DNA of 64,000 bases from Streptomyces sp. MH60 (GCF_002939385.1 NZ_MULI01000021.1:33569-97568), one strand, 5' to 3'; counted from the first letter of the stretch, positions 1 to 8,494 are shown. The notes: generated by a model not told the origin, from the letters alone. A program made the numbers and translations.

Positions 1-2
1 TC

Positions 3-653
3 GACGAGGTGGTCGGGGTGGATCCGGACGCGGGGATGCTCGCGGAGGCGGCCCGCGAGGCCGCCGAGCTGGGTGTGGCGGACAAAGTGCGGTGGGTGCG
101 GGCCCGGGCCGAGGAACTCCCGGCAGGACTCGGCGACTTCACCGTCGCGACCCTCGCCCAGTCGTTCCACTGGATGGACCGCGAGCCGGTGGCGGCGACC
201 GTCCGGGGCATGCTGCGGCCGGGCGGCGCGCTGGTGCACATCTCGGACCTCAAGGGAGAGACCCGGACCGTCGACGGGCTGCCGCACCCCCCGGTCCCGC
301 ACGCGGCGATCGACGCCCTCGTCAGGCGGTATCTGGGGCCGGTCCGCCGGGGCGGCCGGGGGCTGCTGCCGCGCGGCACGCCCTCCGGTGAGGCCGCGGT
401 CCTGGCCGGGGCGGGGTTCGTCGGCCCGTACCGCCATGTCGTGCCCGGTGGGCAGGCAATGGTGCGCACGGAGGACGACGTCGTCGCGGGGGTGTTCTCC
501 CTGTCCTTCTCGGCCCCGCACCTGTTCGGCGCCCGGCTCGCCGTCTTCGAGGCGGATCTCCGCCGGCTGCTGGGGGAGGTCTCGCCGTCGGGCCGCTTCT
601 CCGAGCGCCGACCGGGCACCGAGGTGTTCGTCTGGCCACGCGGGGCGGACTGA
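3..653 (+). CDS. Class I SAM-dependent methyltransferase, 5'-truncated
   Basis: The gene runs off the left edge; the frame is open from base 3. The first visible residues read VVGVDPDAGML, the motif I/post-I region of class I methyltransferases, where an acidic residue binds the SAM ribose. FTVATLAQSFHWMD corresponds to the motif IV strand and LRPGGALVHI to motif V/VI. So the SAM-binding core is present except its first strand and Gly-rich loop, which lie upstream. The substrate cannot be inferred; the SFHWMD signature is common in small-molecule methyltransferases of the UbiE/Tam type. It ends 6 bp before the convergent oxidoreductase stop codon. Family assignment is firm, function is not. 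Confidence 0.8.
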   Translation, partial: DEVVGVDPDAGMLAEAAREAAELGVADKVRWVRARAEELPAGLGDFTVATLAQSFHWMDREPVAATVRGMLRPGGALVHISDLKGETRTVDGLPHPPVPHAAIDALVRRYLGPVRRGGRGLLPRGTPSGEAAVLAGAGFVGPYRHVVPGGQAMVRTEDDVVAGVFSLSFSAPHLFGARLAVFEADLRRLLGEVSPSGRFSERRPGTEVFVWPRGAD

Positions 654-659
654 GCGGGC

Positions 660-1622
660 CTAAGGGGTCAGTACGATCCGCCCGAACACCTCGCCCGCGT
701 CCATCTTCCGGTGCGCCGCGGCCGCCTGGTCCAGGGGCAGCACCTCGTGCACGACGGTCTCGATCTCCCCCCGGCCCGCGGCGGCGAACTGCGCGGCCCG
801 CACGGCCCGCAGGTCCGCTCCCGGGACGGTGGCGGCGCTGAAGGTGGCGAACGACATCGACTTCTGGAAGGACGCCATCAGACGCGTGCCGAAGTCCGCG
901 GGCGGCTGCCCCGCGACGGCGCCGACCACCACCATCCTGCCGTTCGGCGCGAGCCTGGTGAAGAAGGAGGGCAGGTCGGCTCCCGCCACGATGTCCACGA
1001 TGACGTCGAAGGACTCGGGAGCGTCCGCGTCGCCCTCGCCGGAGCGGTCCAGGACGTGGGTCGCGCCGAGCCCGCGCAGCCGCTCGCCGCGCGCGGCCGA
1101 CGAGGTCGTGACCGCCACCGCCGCGGCACCGCCACGCGCCGCGAGCTGGACCGTCATGATGCCGATGCTGCCGGCCGCGCCCCGCACCAGCACGTTCTCA
1201 CCCGCGGTGAAGTGGGCGTGGGCGAGTCCGAAGTGCGCCACCACCCCGGCACTCCCGAGCGTCACCGCGTCCAGGGCGGACAGTCCCTCGGGGAGCGGAA
1301 GGACGTCGTGGACCGGGGCGGTCGCCTGCTCGGCGTAGCCGCCTCCCACGCCGGTCTGGGCCCACACGCGCCGACCGGTCCAGGAGGCGTCGACGCCCGC
1401 GCCGACCGCCGTGACGGTGCCCACCACCTCGCCGCCGGGGACATGTCCCTCCTGGAATCCGTAGGAGGCGAGCGCGCCGCTGCGCATGGCGACGTCGGCA
1501 CCGCTGACGCCGATCGTCTCCGTCGCGACCAGCACCTGTCCCGCGGCGGGCACGGGGACGGGGAGGTCGACGAGCGCCATCCCCTCGGGTCCGCCGAACG
1601 CCCGGATCGCCACTGCCTTCAT
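660..1622 (-). CDS. Zinc-type alcohol dehydrogenase-like NADP-dependent quinone oxidoreductase
   Basis: A 320-residue MDR-superfamily oxidoreductase. It starts MKAVAIRAFGGPEGM and has the NADPH Rossmann region AAGSIGIMTVQLAARGG near the middle, as in QOR/zeta-crystallin enzymes that reduce quinones or enones with NADPH. I see no clear structural zinc cysteine cluster, consistent with the zinc-free QOR branch. The ATG at 1622 is preferred over a start 27 nt upstream because AAGGAG lies 6 nt before it. It is divergent from the TetR gene at 1731, which is probably its regulator. The substrate is unknown. Confidence 0.88.
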   Translation of the reverse strand: MKAVAIRAFGGPEGMALVDLPVPVPAAGQVLVATETIGVSGADVAMRSGALASYGFQEGHVPGGEVVGTVTAVGAGVDASWTGRRVWAQTGVGGGYAEQATAPVHDVLPLPEGLSALDAVTLGSAGVVAHFGLAHAHFTAGENVLVRGAAGSIGIMTVQLAARGGAAAVAVTTSSAARGERLRGLGATHVLDRSGEGDADAPESFDVIVDIVAGADLPSFFTRLAPNGRMVVVGAVAGQPPADFGTRLMASFQKSMSFATFSAATVPGADLRAVRAAQFAAAGRGEIETVVHEVLPLDQAAAAHRKMDAGEVFGRIVLTP

Positions 1623-1709
1623 TCGCCACTCCTTGCTCGCCGAAGCCATGCCGCCATGTCCTCGGGTACTGGGGCCCGTGCTCTTCGGACGTTAACGGAC
1701 GCCCCCGTC

Positions 1710-1724
1710 CACTTCGCTAAAGTG
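1710..1724. promoter_or_regulatory. Inverted repeat over the TetR-gene -10 box, likely TetR operator
   Basis: CACTT-CGCTA-AAGTG is a 15-bp inverted repeat with 5-bp perfect arms. It overlaps TAAAGT (1718-1723), which sits 7 nt before the GTG at 1731 and looks like the -10 box of a leaderless transcript. The position suits autorepression and control of the divergent oxidoreductase. The structure is seen; the binding protein is inferred from adjacency. Confidence 0.5.
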
Positions 1725-1730
1725 AGAGTG

Positions 1731-2348
1731 GTGACCGATCATTTGCCTCACACCCTGCGCGCCGACGCCGAGGACAACCGCGAGCGCATCCTCGGCGCGG
1801 CCCGCGCGCTGTTCGCGGCCGAGGGGCTGCGGGTGCCGATGCGGGAAGTCGCCCGGCGGGCCGGCGTCGGGCCCGCCACCCTCTACCGGCGTTTCCCGAC
1901 CAAGCAGGAACTGGTCACCGAGGCCTTCAGGGACCAGCTGCGCGCGTGCCGGACGATCGTGGACGAGGGCCTGGCCCACCCCGATCCCTGGGCCGGTTTC
2001 CGCCTCGTCGTCGAGAAGACCTGTGAGCTGCACGCCCGGCACCTGGGTTTCACCGAGGCGTTCATGGCGGCCTACCCGGACGCGATGGACTTCGCCGCCG
2101 CCCGCGCGTACTCGCTGGAGTCCGTCGGTGAACTGGCCCGTCGGGCCCAGGGCGACGGCGGTCTGCGCCCCGACTTCGTGCTGGACGACCTCATCCTCAT
2201 GATCATGGCCAACCGGGGTATCCACGCCCTGTCGACGGCCGCCCGCGTCGCGGCTTCCCGGCGCTTCGCCGCACTGGTGATCCAGGCGTTCAAGGCCTCC
2301 CCCGAGCACGCGCCGCTCCCGCCGGTGCCACGGCTGGCGCCCGCGTGA
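1731..2348 (+). CDS. TetR family transcriptional regulator
   Basis: A 205-residue TetR-type repressor. Its N-terminal helix-turn-helix (about residues 12-58) includes RERILGAARALFAAEG and the recognition segment VGPATLYRRFPTKQELV. The C-terminal helical domain should hold the ligand pocket. The GTG at 1731 is chosen because TAAAGT ends 7 nt upstream and there is no Shine-Dalgarno, suggesting a leaderless mRNA; in-frame GTGs at 1722 and 1728 are possible. It is divergent from the oxidoreductase at 1622, a standard repressor-target pair, with an inverted repeat across the promoter. The inducer is unknown. Confidence 0.9.
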   Translation: MTDHLPHTLRADAEDNRERILGAARALFAAEGLRVPMREVARRAGVGPATLYRRFPTKQELVTEAFRDQLRACRTIVDEGLAHPDPWAGFRLVVEKTCELHARHLGFTEAFMAAYPDAMDFAAARAYSLESVGELARRAQGDGGLRPDFVLDDLILMIMANRGIHALSTAARVAASRRFAALVIQAFKASPEHAPLPPVPRLAPA

Positions 2349-2413
2349 ACCCGACTGGCCCAGTCCGGCCCCGGCGGGCGTTTCCCCCGGGGTCTCCGTT
2401 CGTTGGGACGGAC

Positions 2414-2617
2414 ATGATCAAGAAGCTCGCCTGTGTCGCCGTCATGGCCACCGCTCTGCTGGTCTCCGCTCCCGTCGCCGAGGCCGCTCCCGTGCCCGAC
2501 CCGTCCGCCGGTGTTCCCGGTGGTCCGCTCCTGGACGGACTCCTGGGATCGCTGGAGGTCGGGCACCCGGCCACCTCACCGCAGTCGCTCCTCCCCCAGG
2601 GTCTCCTCGGCAGGTGA
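2414..2617 (+). CDS. Small secreted peptide, unknown function
   Basis: A 67-residue ORF with a classic signal peptide: MIKK start, hydrophobic core with ALLVSAP and a probable cut after AEA (about residue 23). The mature part is only about 44 residues, rich in Gly, Leu, Pro and Ser (GGPLLDGLLGSLEVG) and without cysteine. That resembles the many short secreted peptides of Streptomyces but is not a chaplin or SapB-type peptide. Frame and signal peptide support a real gene, although the ribosome-binding site is weak. A strong hairpin follows the stop codon. No function can be assigned. Confidence 0.6.
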   Translation: MIKKLACVAVMATALLVSAPVAEAAPVPDPSAGVPGGPLLDGLLGSLEVGHPATSPQSLLPQGLLGR

Positions 2618-2626
2618 AACGCACGG

Positions 2627-2664
2627 GGCGGAGGGGGTGATTGCGCGCAATCGCCCCCTCCGCC
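2627..2664 (+). terminator. Long hairpin terminator after the small secreted peptide
   Basis: Two 18-nt arms (2627-2644 and 2647-2664) pair along their full length with one G-U wobble, starting GGCGGAGGGG and ending CCCCTCCGCC. There is no U-tract, which is common for actinobacterial terminators. It separates the peptide gene from the GDPD gene. Confidence 0.75.
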
Positions 2665-2784
2665 TTCGATGACCGGTTCGGCGCTCCGCTCCACCGGCCC
2701 CTCCCGGGCCCGCCAGACCGCGGCAGGCTTCCCGTAACCAGCGTCCGGGAGTCTCCAGGGAGTCATTCAACGTGGGAGGCTCCA

Positions 2785-3639
2785 GTGAAGTTCGCGAGCA
2801 AGAGGCGTGCCGGTGTGGTCGTGGCCGTGCTGAGTGGTCTGGCACTGGCGGCGACATCGACGACCGCGCAGGCCGCGACCGGTCCCGACGTCATCGCCCA
2901 CCGCGGCTCCTCGGGCATGGCACCCGAGAACACCGCCGCCGCCATCGACCTCGCCGTCCGCCAACGCGCCGACTACGTCGAAATCGACGTCCAGCGCACC
3001 AAGGACGGCAAACTCGTCAACTTCCACGACTGCACCATGGAACGCACCACCGACATCGAAGACCTCTACCCCGGACGCCCCCGCTACCGCGTCTCCGACT
3101 TCACCTGGAACGAACTCCGCCACCTCGACGCCGGCTCCTGGTTCCACGACGACTACACAGGCGAACCGATCATCACCCTCGACGACGTCATCCACCACAT
3201 CCAGCACACCCGCACCGGACTCCTCGCCGAAATCAGCCCCTGCAGCCAGTACGGCACCACCGTCGCCACCGACCTCGCCGACACCCTGCACGGCAAACCC
3301 CGCTACGTCCGCGAAGCCCTCGCCCGGAAGCAACTGGCCGTGCAGTCCTTCCAGACCGACGACGCCCGCACCTTCCACACCGCCCAGCCCGACATCCCCA
3401 TCGGCATCCTCGACGCCGACCGCCCCACCGACACCGAACTGACCGAACTCAGCCAGTGGGCCGACCAGATCAACCCCCAGCACACCGTCACCGACCAGAC
3501 CCTCGTCGACCGCGTCCACCAACTCGGCATGGACATCAACGTCTGGACCGTCGACGAACCCGGCGCCATCCGCACCATGGCCGGCCTCGGCGTCGACGGC
3601 ATCATCACCGACTACCCCCAGACCCTCACCCGACGGTAG
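2785..3639 (+). CDS. Secreted glycerophosphodiester phosphodiesterase
   Basis: A 284-residue GDPD-family enzyme hydrolysing glycerophosphodiesters to glycerol-3-phosphate and an alcohol. Signal peptide residues 1-30 end in AQAA. The catalytic start IAHRGSSGMAPENT carries the family His-Arg-Gly, then EIDVQRTKDG and NFHD supply metal ligands and the second His. VWTVDEPGAI and VDGIITDYP close the TIM barrel. The GTG at 2785 has GGGAGG 5 nt upstream. Glutamate is coded GAA in 10 of 11 cases in the catalytic part, against GAG in neighbouring genes, hinting at a separate history. Export suggests phosphate or glycerol scavenging from phospholipid debris. Confidence 0.92.
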   Translation: MKFASKRRAGVVVAVLSGLALAATSTTAQAATGPDVIAHRGSSGMAPENTAAAIDLAVRQRADYVEIDVQRTKDGKLVNFHDCTMERTTDIEDLYPGRPRYRVSDFTWNELRHLDAGSWFHDDYTGEPIITLDDVIHHIQHTRTGLLAEISPCSQYGTTVATDLADTLHGKPRYVREALARKQLAVQSFQTDDARTFHTAQPDIPIGILDADRPTDTELTELSQWADQINPQHTVTDQTLVDRVHQLGMDINVWTVDEPGAIRTMAGLGVDGIITDYPQTLTRR

Positions 3640-3682
3640 CGGGGCACGGGAAACCGGCTTTGACACACATCGCCATCGGGCG

Positions 3683-3711
3683 TTGACTGTCCGTACGGCG
3701 CAGCGTATGCC
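3683..3711 (+). promoter_or_regulatory. Possible vegetative promoter of the 3761 gene
   Basis: TTGACT at 3683-3688 and TATGCC at 3706-3711 are 17 nt apart, leaving a 5' leader of roughly 40 nt before the ATG at 3761. The -35 is good and the -10 imperfect. Confidence 0.4.
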
Positions 3712-3760
3712 GCTCCGGGGAACCCGGTGATCCAAGCAACCCAGGAAAGCGGCACACGAC

Positions 3761-4105
3761 ATGTATGACCAGACGCGCGCACAGCAGCCCCCGGACCGGG
3801 ACCGTGACCGCGCCGAGCGCCGTTCCGCGGCGCCGGACGCGCTCCTGCCGTCGGCGGAACGGGACGCGGTCCTGGACCGCCTCCGCAAGGCCATCAACAC
3901 CTTCGCCGACGCACCGCACGACGCGCTGGCGGAGGCGGAGGGTGCCTTCGACGAGGCCGCCGCCCACCTCGCGAACGCCCTCGCGGAGCGGCGTCGTGCC
4001 CTGCACGAGAGTTGGCAGGACCAGGACCCCGAGGCGCAGGCCGAGGAACTCCGGCTCGCCCTGCGGCAGTACCGGGAGATCACGCAGCGGCTGATCCGCA
4101 TGTGA
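3761..4105 (+). CDS. Conserved hypothetical helical protein
   Basis: A 114-residue hydrophilic protein with no signal peptide or membrane segment. The first 28 residues are charged and low-complexity. The rest is predicted helical with heptad-like Ala/Leu spacing (LDRLRKAINTFADAP, EAEGAFDEAAAHLANALAERR), possibly a short coiled coil. The ATG has AGGAAAG 11 nt upstream. Its last 26 bp overlap the convergent FGE gene, an antisense arrangement that could matter for both transcripts. I recognise no family. Confidence 0.65.
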   Translation: MYDQTRAQQPPDRDRDRAERRSAAPDALLPSAERDAVLDRLRKAINTFADAPHDALAEAEGAFDEAAAHLANALAERRRALHESWQDQDPEAQAEELRLALRQYREITQRLIRM

Positions 4106-5078
4106 CGGCCGCGTCGTTGGCGCAGCGGAAGCCGAGGTTGCCGGACGAGGAGTCCGGGGTGTTGGAGGAGCGGGCGGCCACCCGGTAGCGGTTGCAGTAG
4201 GAGTCGTGGCAGAGGTAGGAGCCGCCGCGCAGGACCCTGGCCGTCCCGGTCCCTGGTCCGCGCGGATCCGCGGCCGGGGACTCGGCGTAGTAGGACGGCG
4301 AGAACCAGTCGGAGCACCATTCCCACACGTTGCCCGCGGTGTTCCACAGGCCGTGGCCGTTGGGCCGGTAGGACTTGACCGGCGCGGTGGTGAGGTGTCC
4401 GTCCTCGGCCGTGTTGACGTGGGGGAAGCGGCCCTGCCAGATGTTGCAGCGCCACCGGCCGCCGGGGGTCAGTTCGTCGCCCCAGGCGTAGCGGCGGCCG
4501 GCCAGTCCCCCGCGGGCGGCGTACTCCCACTCGGCCTCGGTGGGCAGCCGCTTGCCGGCCCACCGCGCGTAGGCGGCGGCGTCGTTCCAGGAGACGTGGA
4601 CGACGGGATGGTTCGGCCGGCCGGTGATGTCGGAGCGGGCGCCCTCGGGGCGGCGCCAGTGGGCGCCCCGCACGTTGATCCACCAGGGTGCGCCGGCGGC
4701 GTTGCCGAGGACGTCGGCGGCGGGGGCGGCGACCACCAGGTGGAAGACCGCCGACGAACCGAAGCGTTCGGCGTCGGTCACATGGCCGGTCGCCTTGACG
4801 AAGGCGGCGAACCGGGCGTTGGTGACGGCGGTCTCGTCGATGTGGAAGGGCTCCAGACGCACCGTGTGCACGGGTGTCTCGCCGTCGGCCGGGTATCCCT
4901 CCCCGAAGGCGTCCCCCATGGCGAACTCACCGCCCGCCAGGCGCACCTGGCCGCGAGTCGAGCGCGGACGGGCGGCCGGTCCCGGTGCCGCGAGGGGCGC
5001 GGCGGGCGCGGCAGGCGTGGTGTCCACGGCGACGGATGCCGTCGCGGGGGCGCAGCACGGGCGGTGAGTACGGGTCAT
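4080..5078 (-). CDS. Formylglycine-generating enzyme (sulfatase maturase)
   Basis: A 332-residue FGE/SUMF1-fold protein. FGE oxidises the cysteine of the sulfatase CxPxR motif to formylglycine using O2 and copper. The active-site pair is intact in YLCHDSYCNRYR (Cys290 and Cys295 here), equivalent to Cys272/Cys277 as I recall for S. coelicolor FGE. Other family blocks are GGEFAMGD, VHVSWNDA, RLPTEAEWEYAARGG and GNVWEWC. There is no signal peptide, so it acts in the cytoplasm. The ATG has GAGGA 5 nt upstream. It lies 31 bp after the sulfatase stop as the last gene of the operon, so it presumably matures that sulfatase. The DinB domain of EgtB is absent. Confidence 0.95.
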   Translation of the reverse strand: MTRTHRPCCAPATASVAVDTTPAAPAAPLAAPGPAARPRSTRGQVRLAGGEFAMGDAFGEGYPADGETPVHTVRLEPFHIDETAVTNARFAAFVKATGHVTDAERFGSSAVFHLVVAAPAADVLGNAAGAPWWINVRGAHWRRPEGARSDITGRPNHPVVHVSWNDAAAYARWAGKRLPTEAEWEYAARGGLAGRRYAWGDELTPGGRWRCNIWQGRFPHVNTAEDGHLTTAPVKSYRPNGHGLWNTAGNVWEWCSDWFSPSYYAESPAADPRGPGTGTARVLRGGSYLCHDSYCNRYRVAARSSNTPDSSSGNLGFRCANDAAVTCGSAAA

Positions 5079-5109
5079 CGGTCCTCGAATCGTTCGCGTG
5101 CCCGGCCCG

Positions 5110-6663
5110 CTACGCCTTGTACGTGGACTCGTCGAGCCCGCTCAGGGTCGGGTCGTGTCCCACCTCGCCCACGTCGTACATCGACGTCATCCAGTGGTAG
5201 AAGTTGTCGCCGCGTTCCCGCAGGACGTCGTACAGCCGGCGCATCATGCGGCCGCGGACCTCCGCCTGTTCCGGATGGGCGTAGACGTTCTGCAGCTCGT
5301 CCGGGTCGGTGTGCAGGTCGTACAGCTCGTTGACGGAGTCGGGGTTGACGACGAGTTTGTAGCGGTCCTCGCGCAGCATGCGCTGCGGGTAGGGGAAGTG
5401 GTGGCCGTGGAACTCGCAGACGATGTCCTCGTCCCAGTCCACCGCCTCGCCCCGCACGAGGGGCAGCAGGCTGCGCGAGTCGACGGCGGGTTTCGGGTCG
5501 AGGCCCGCCAGTTCGAGGATGGTGGCGGTGCAGTCGAGGAGGCTGACGAACTCGTCGCGCACCTGTCCACCGGGTGCGCCCGGGACCCGGAGCAGGCCGG
5601 GCGTGCGGTAGATGTCCTCGTACATCGCCGGGCCCTTGTCGTGCAGCCGGTGCGAGCCGGTGAACTCGCCGTGGTCGCAGGTGAAGAACACCGCCGTGTC
5701 CTCGACGAGGCCGAGCCGTTCCATGGCCGCCATGACCCGGCCGATCTGTTGGTCGATGAGGGCCACGTAGCCCCAGTAGACGGCGATGAGCTTGCGGGTG
5801 GTCTCGATGGGCATCGTGTCGAAGGTCCAGTGCGCGCTGTAGTTGCGCTGGACCGGGGGTTTGCCCTCGAAGGTCTCGGACACCGACCGCGGCAGTTCCA
5901 CGTCCGCGGGGTCGACCAGGTCGAAGTACGCGTCGGGCAGGATGTACGGCAGGTGCGGTCCGAAGAAGTGCAGGGCCAGGAAGAAGGGCCGGTCGCGGTC
6001 GTGGGCGTCGGCGGCGTACCGCTCCAGTTGCTCGATGGCGCGGGTGGCCAGGTAGTGCTCGAAGGTGGCCTCGACCGGCTGGTGCAGCCGGGCGGCGAGC
6101 AGGTTGCCGGGGCCGCCGTTGGGCAGGGTGCCGCGGACCCGGTCGCTGATCTCGTACGGGGGCAGTCCGCGTTCGGCGAGGTAGGCGAGGTAGTCCGGGT
6201 GGTCGACGGGGTTGTGCCAGCCGGGGAGTTCGGGGCCGTCGAAGCCGTAGTCGGCCGCGGTGCGCCGGTTGCCGGCGTGCCACTTGCCGAACAGGCCGCA
6301 GTTGTAGCCGTGTTCGCGCAGTGCGCGGGAGAAGGCGAACTGGTCCTCGGCCAGGTCTTCGAGATAGCCGACGTTGCGTTCGTGGTTGGCGAGGAGCTTG
6401 TGCCGGAAGGGTGCCTGGCCGGTCAGGAGGCTGGCGCGGGCCGGGGTGCAGATGGCGGTGGGGGTGTACCAGCGGTCGAAGCGGGTTCCCGTGGCGGCCA
6501 GTTCGTCGAGCGCGGGGGTGTGGGCCAGTGGGTTGCCGTAGGCGCCGAGGGTGTCCGTGCGGTGCTGGTCGGTCATCAGGAAGAGGATGTTCTTCCGGGA
6601 CGCCCCGGACTGCGCACCGGGCTGCACACCGGACTGGGCGCCGGGCTGGTTCTCTCGCGTCAC
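5110..6663 (-). CDS. Cytoplasmic type I (formylglycine-dependent) sulfatase
   Basis: A 517-residue alkaline-phosphatase-fold sulfatase that cleaves sulfate esters. The formylglycine precursor is Cys72 in ICTPARASLLTG. NILFLMTDQHRTDTLG gives the early metal-binding Asp, and FFTCDHGEFTGSHRL the second metal site. No signal peptide is present; the N-terminus is a short Gln/Gly/Ser-rich repeat (QPGAQSGVQPGAQSGA). It should therefore act on an ester imported by the upstream ABC system. The GTG at 6663 overlaps the binding-protein stop as GTGA, indicating translational coupling. FGE follows. The substrate is unknown; choline sulfate and aryl or sugar sulfates all remain possible. Confidence 0.93.
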   Translation of the reverse strand: MTRENQPGAQSGVQPGAQSGASRKNILFLMTDQHRTDTLGAYGNPLAHTPALDELAATGTRFDRWYTPTAICTPARASLLTGQAPFRHKLLANHERNVGYLEDLAEDQFAFSRALREHGYNCGLFGKWHAGNRRTAADYGFDGPELPGWHNPVDHPDYLAYLAERGLPPYEISDRVRGTLPNGGPGNLLAARLHQPVEATFEHYLATRAIEQLERYAADAHDRDRPFFLALHFFGPHLPYILPDAYFDLVDPADVELPRSVSETFEGKPPVQRNYSAHWTFDTMPIETTRKLIAVYWGYVALIDQQIGRVMAAMERLGLVEDTAVFFTCDHGEFTGSHRLHDKGPAMYEDIYRTPGLLRVPGAPGGQVRDEFVSLLDCTATILELAGLDPKPAVDSRSLLPLVRGEAVDWDEDIVCEFHGHHFPYPQRMLREDRYKLVVNPDSVNELYDLHTDPDELQNVYAHPEQAEVRGRMMRRLYDVLRERGDNFYHWMTSMYDVGEVGHDPTLSGLDESTYKA

Positions 6664-7661
6664 TTGCCCGCTCCCGTGAAGAGGTCGCCGGTGTAGTAGG
6701 TCTTCGGGTCGGCGGGCTTCTTGAGTTTGCCGGCGTCGACGAAGTAGTCGTTCATGCCCTGGAGCCATTTCACGACGGTGCCGTCCTGGGTCAGCTTGTC
6801 GAGCTCCGCCACGCTGAGCACCTTGTTGTTCGCGGCGTCCGCCTCGACCTGGTCGACGGGGATCTTCAGCTTGTCGGCGGTGAGCTTGATCGCCTCGTCG
6901 GTGTGCTCGGCGCGGAACGTCATGGCCTCGCGCAGTACGGCGAGGACCTTCTTGGTCTTCTCCGGCTGGTCGGCCACCACCTTGTTGCCCGCGACGAACG
7001 CCGTGGGGAAGGAGACGTCGTCTTCGAAGTCGGCGTTCTTGGCGAGTTCGACCAGGTCGGGGACCTGCTTCTTGATCGTCGCCGCGGCCGGGTACCAGAA
7101 GCCGGCGCCGTCGACCTGCTGAGAGGAGAAGGCGGAGACGATGGTGGACGGGTCCATGGGGACGACCTTCAGGTCCTCCTTGGTCATCCCGGCCTTCTCC
7201 AGGGCGAGGGAGAGGATCATGTCGCCGGAGGTGCCCTCGGGTACGGCGACGGTCTTGCCCTTGAGCTGCCGCATCGAGGTGATGCCCGGCTGGGCGAGGA
7301 CCCGGTCGGAGTTGCCGAGGGTGTTGATGGCGACGACCTTGGCCTGGCCGGAGGCGGGCAGCCACATGGCGCCGGGGCCTATGTAGCCGAAGTCGAGGTT
7401 GTTCGTGCCCAGGGCCTGGATCTGGAGCGGCCCGTTGGTGAAGACCTTGGTGTCCGCCGACAGCCCGTGCTTCTTCCACAGGCCCTTGGCCTCGGCGATG
7501 GCGATCAGGCTGGCGCCGTTGAAGTCGTTGATGTAGCCGAAGCGCACCTTGTCCGACGATCCGCCGGAGGACGAGCCGCCGCCGCACGCGGCGAGCAGCG
7601 CCATCGCGGCCACGCCGGCGAGGGTGGTGGTGAGGCTTCTGCGGGTGAGGGCGGGTGACAT
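6660..7661 (-). CDS. ABC transporter substrate-binding lipoprotein (SsuA/TauA/NrtA type)
   Basis: A 333-residue periplasmic-binding-protein-like II lipoprotein. The signal peptide ends in the lipobox LLAAC. The mature fold starts VRFGYINDFNGASLIAIAEAKG and includes TNGPLQIQALGTNNLDFGYIG and GKTVAVPEGTSGD, typical of the SsuA/TauA/nitrate group. ATG 7661 is preferred because AAGGGA lies 9 nt upstream. An alternative ATG at 7685 overlaps the ATPase stop as ATGA and would add eight residues. With the permease and ATPase it should import an organosulfate feeding the adjacent sulfatase; the ligand is inferred only from that context. Confidence 0.93.
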   Translation of the reverse strand: MSPALTRRSLTTTLAGVAAMALLAACGGGSSSGGSSDKVRFGYINDFNGASLIAIAEAKGLWKKHGLSADTKVFTNGPLQIQALGTNNLDFGYIGPGAMWLPASGQAKVVAINTLGNSDRVLAQPGITSMRQLKGKTVAVPEGTSGDMILSLALEKAGMTKEDLKVVPMDPSTIVSAFSSQQVDGAGFWYPAAATIKKQVPDLVELAKNADFEDDVSFPTAFVAGNKVVADQPEKTKKVLAVLREAMTFRAEHTDEAIKLTADKLKIPVDQVEADAANNKVLSVAELDKLTQDGTVVKWLQGMNDYFVDAGKLKKPADPKTYYTGDLFTGAGK

Positions 7662-7681
7662 GGCGGTGAGTCCCTTCCGGG

Positions 7682-8494
7682 TCATGATGTCGGGGCGTGG
7701 GAACCGGAAAGGGCGGCGGTGCGGCCTTCCTGGTGGTAGACGGAGTGCCAGACGCGGTTGCGCAGCGCGGCGAACTCGGGGCTGAGCCGGAAGGCCTCGT
7801 CGCGCTCGATGGCGGGGTCGACGTCGACGACGTCGTAGACGCGCCCTGGGCGGGCGGCCATCACGATGACCCGGTTGGCCAGGAACACGGCCTCGTCGAC
7901 GTCGTGGGTGATGAACAGGACGGTGCGCTTGTCCTGGCTCCAGGTCTTGAGCAGCTGCTCCTGGAGCTTGACCCGGGTGAGCGCGTCGAGGGCGCCGAAG
8001 GGTTCGTCCATCAGCAGGATCGAGGGGTCGACGGCGTAGGCGCGGGCGATGGCGCAGCGCTGGCGCATGCCGCCGGAGAGGGTCTTGGGGAGCGCGTCGG
8101 CGAAGCGTTCCAGGCCGACCAGTTCGATGAAGTGCTCCGCCCTGGCGCGGCGTTCCTGTTTCGGCACGCGCGTGGTCCTGAGGCCGAACTCGACGTTCTG
8201 GCGCACGGTCAGCCAGGGGAAGAGGGCGTACTGCTGGAAGATGACGCCGCGTTCGGGTCCGGGGCCCGAGACGGGGGCGCCGTCCACCAGGGCCCGGCCG
8301 GCGGTGGGTGTCTCCAGCCCGGCGAGGATGTTCATCAGGGTGCTCTTGCCGCAGCCCGAGGGACCCACGACGGTGACGAACTCGTGGTCGGCGATGTCGA
8401 GGCAGACGTCGTCGAGGGCGGTGAAGGTCTCCCGGCCCAGCGAGAAGGTCTTGGTCACGTGCTGGACGGAGATCTTGGCGGGTGTGCTGGTCAT
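7682..8494 (-). CDS. ABC transporter ATP-binding protein (SsuB/TauB type)
   Basis: A 270-residue ATPase with a complete motif set: Walker A GPSGCGKST, Q-loop FQQYALFPW, signature LSGGMRQR, Walker B ILLMDEPFGALD and H-loop FITHDVDEA. It belongs to the nitrate/sulfonate/taurine subfamily. The ATG at 8494 overlaps the permease stop (ATGA) and has CAGGAA 7 nt upstream; a second ATG at 8509 would add five residues. It powers uptake through the adjacent permease. Confidence 0.95.
   Translation of the reverse strand: MTSTPAKISVQHVTKTFSLGRETFTALDDVCLDIADHEFVTVVGPSGCGKSTLMNILAGLETPTAGRALVDGAPVSGPGPERGVIFQQYALFPWLTVRQNVEFGLRTTRVPKQERRARAEHFIELVGLERFADALPKTLSGGMRQRCAIARAYAVDPSILLMDEPFGALDALTRVKLQEQLLKTWSQDKRTVLFITHDVDEAVFLANRVIVMAARPGRVYDVVDVDPAIERDEAFRLSPEFAALRNRVWHSVYHQEGRTAALSGSHAPTS

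Noticed and set aside
2767..4683. Long open frame on the minus strand opposite the GDPD and small genes (638 codons)
   Set aside because: It runs antisense to the GDPD gene and crosses into the FGE gene out of frame. Composition is Gly/Val/Asp-rich as expected for the complement of a GC-rich gene, and no family motif is present.
4080..5078. FGE-fold gene as an EgtB sulfoxide synthase, given the EgtA/EgtC-like genes elsewhere
   Set aside because: It lacks the N-terminal DinB-like domain and iron-binding His motif, has the CxxxxC pair of true FGEs, and sits next to a sulfatase with CTPAR.
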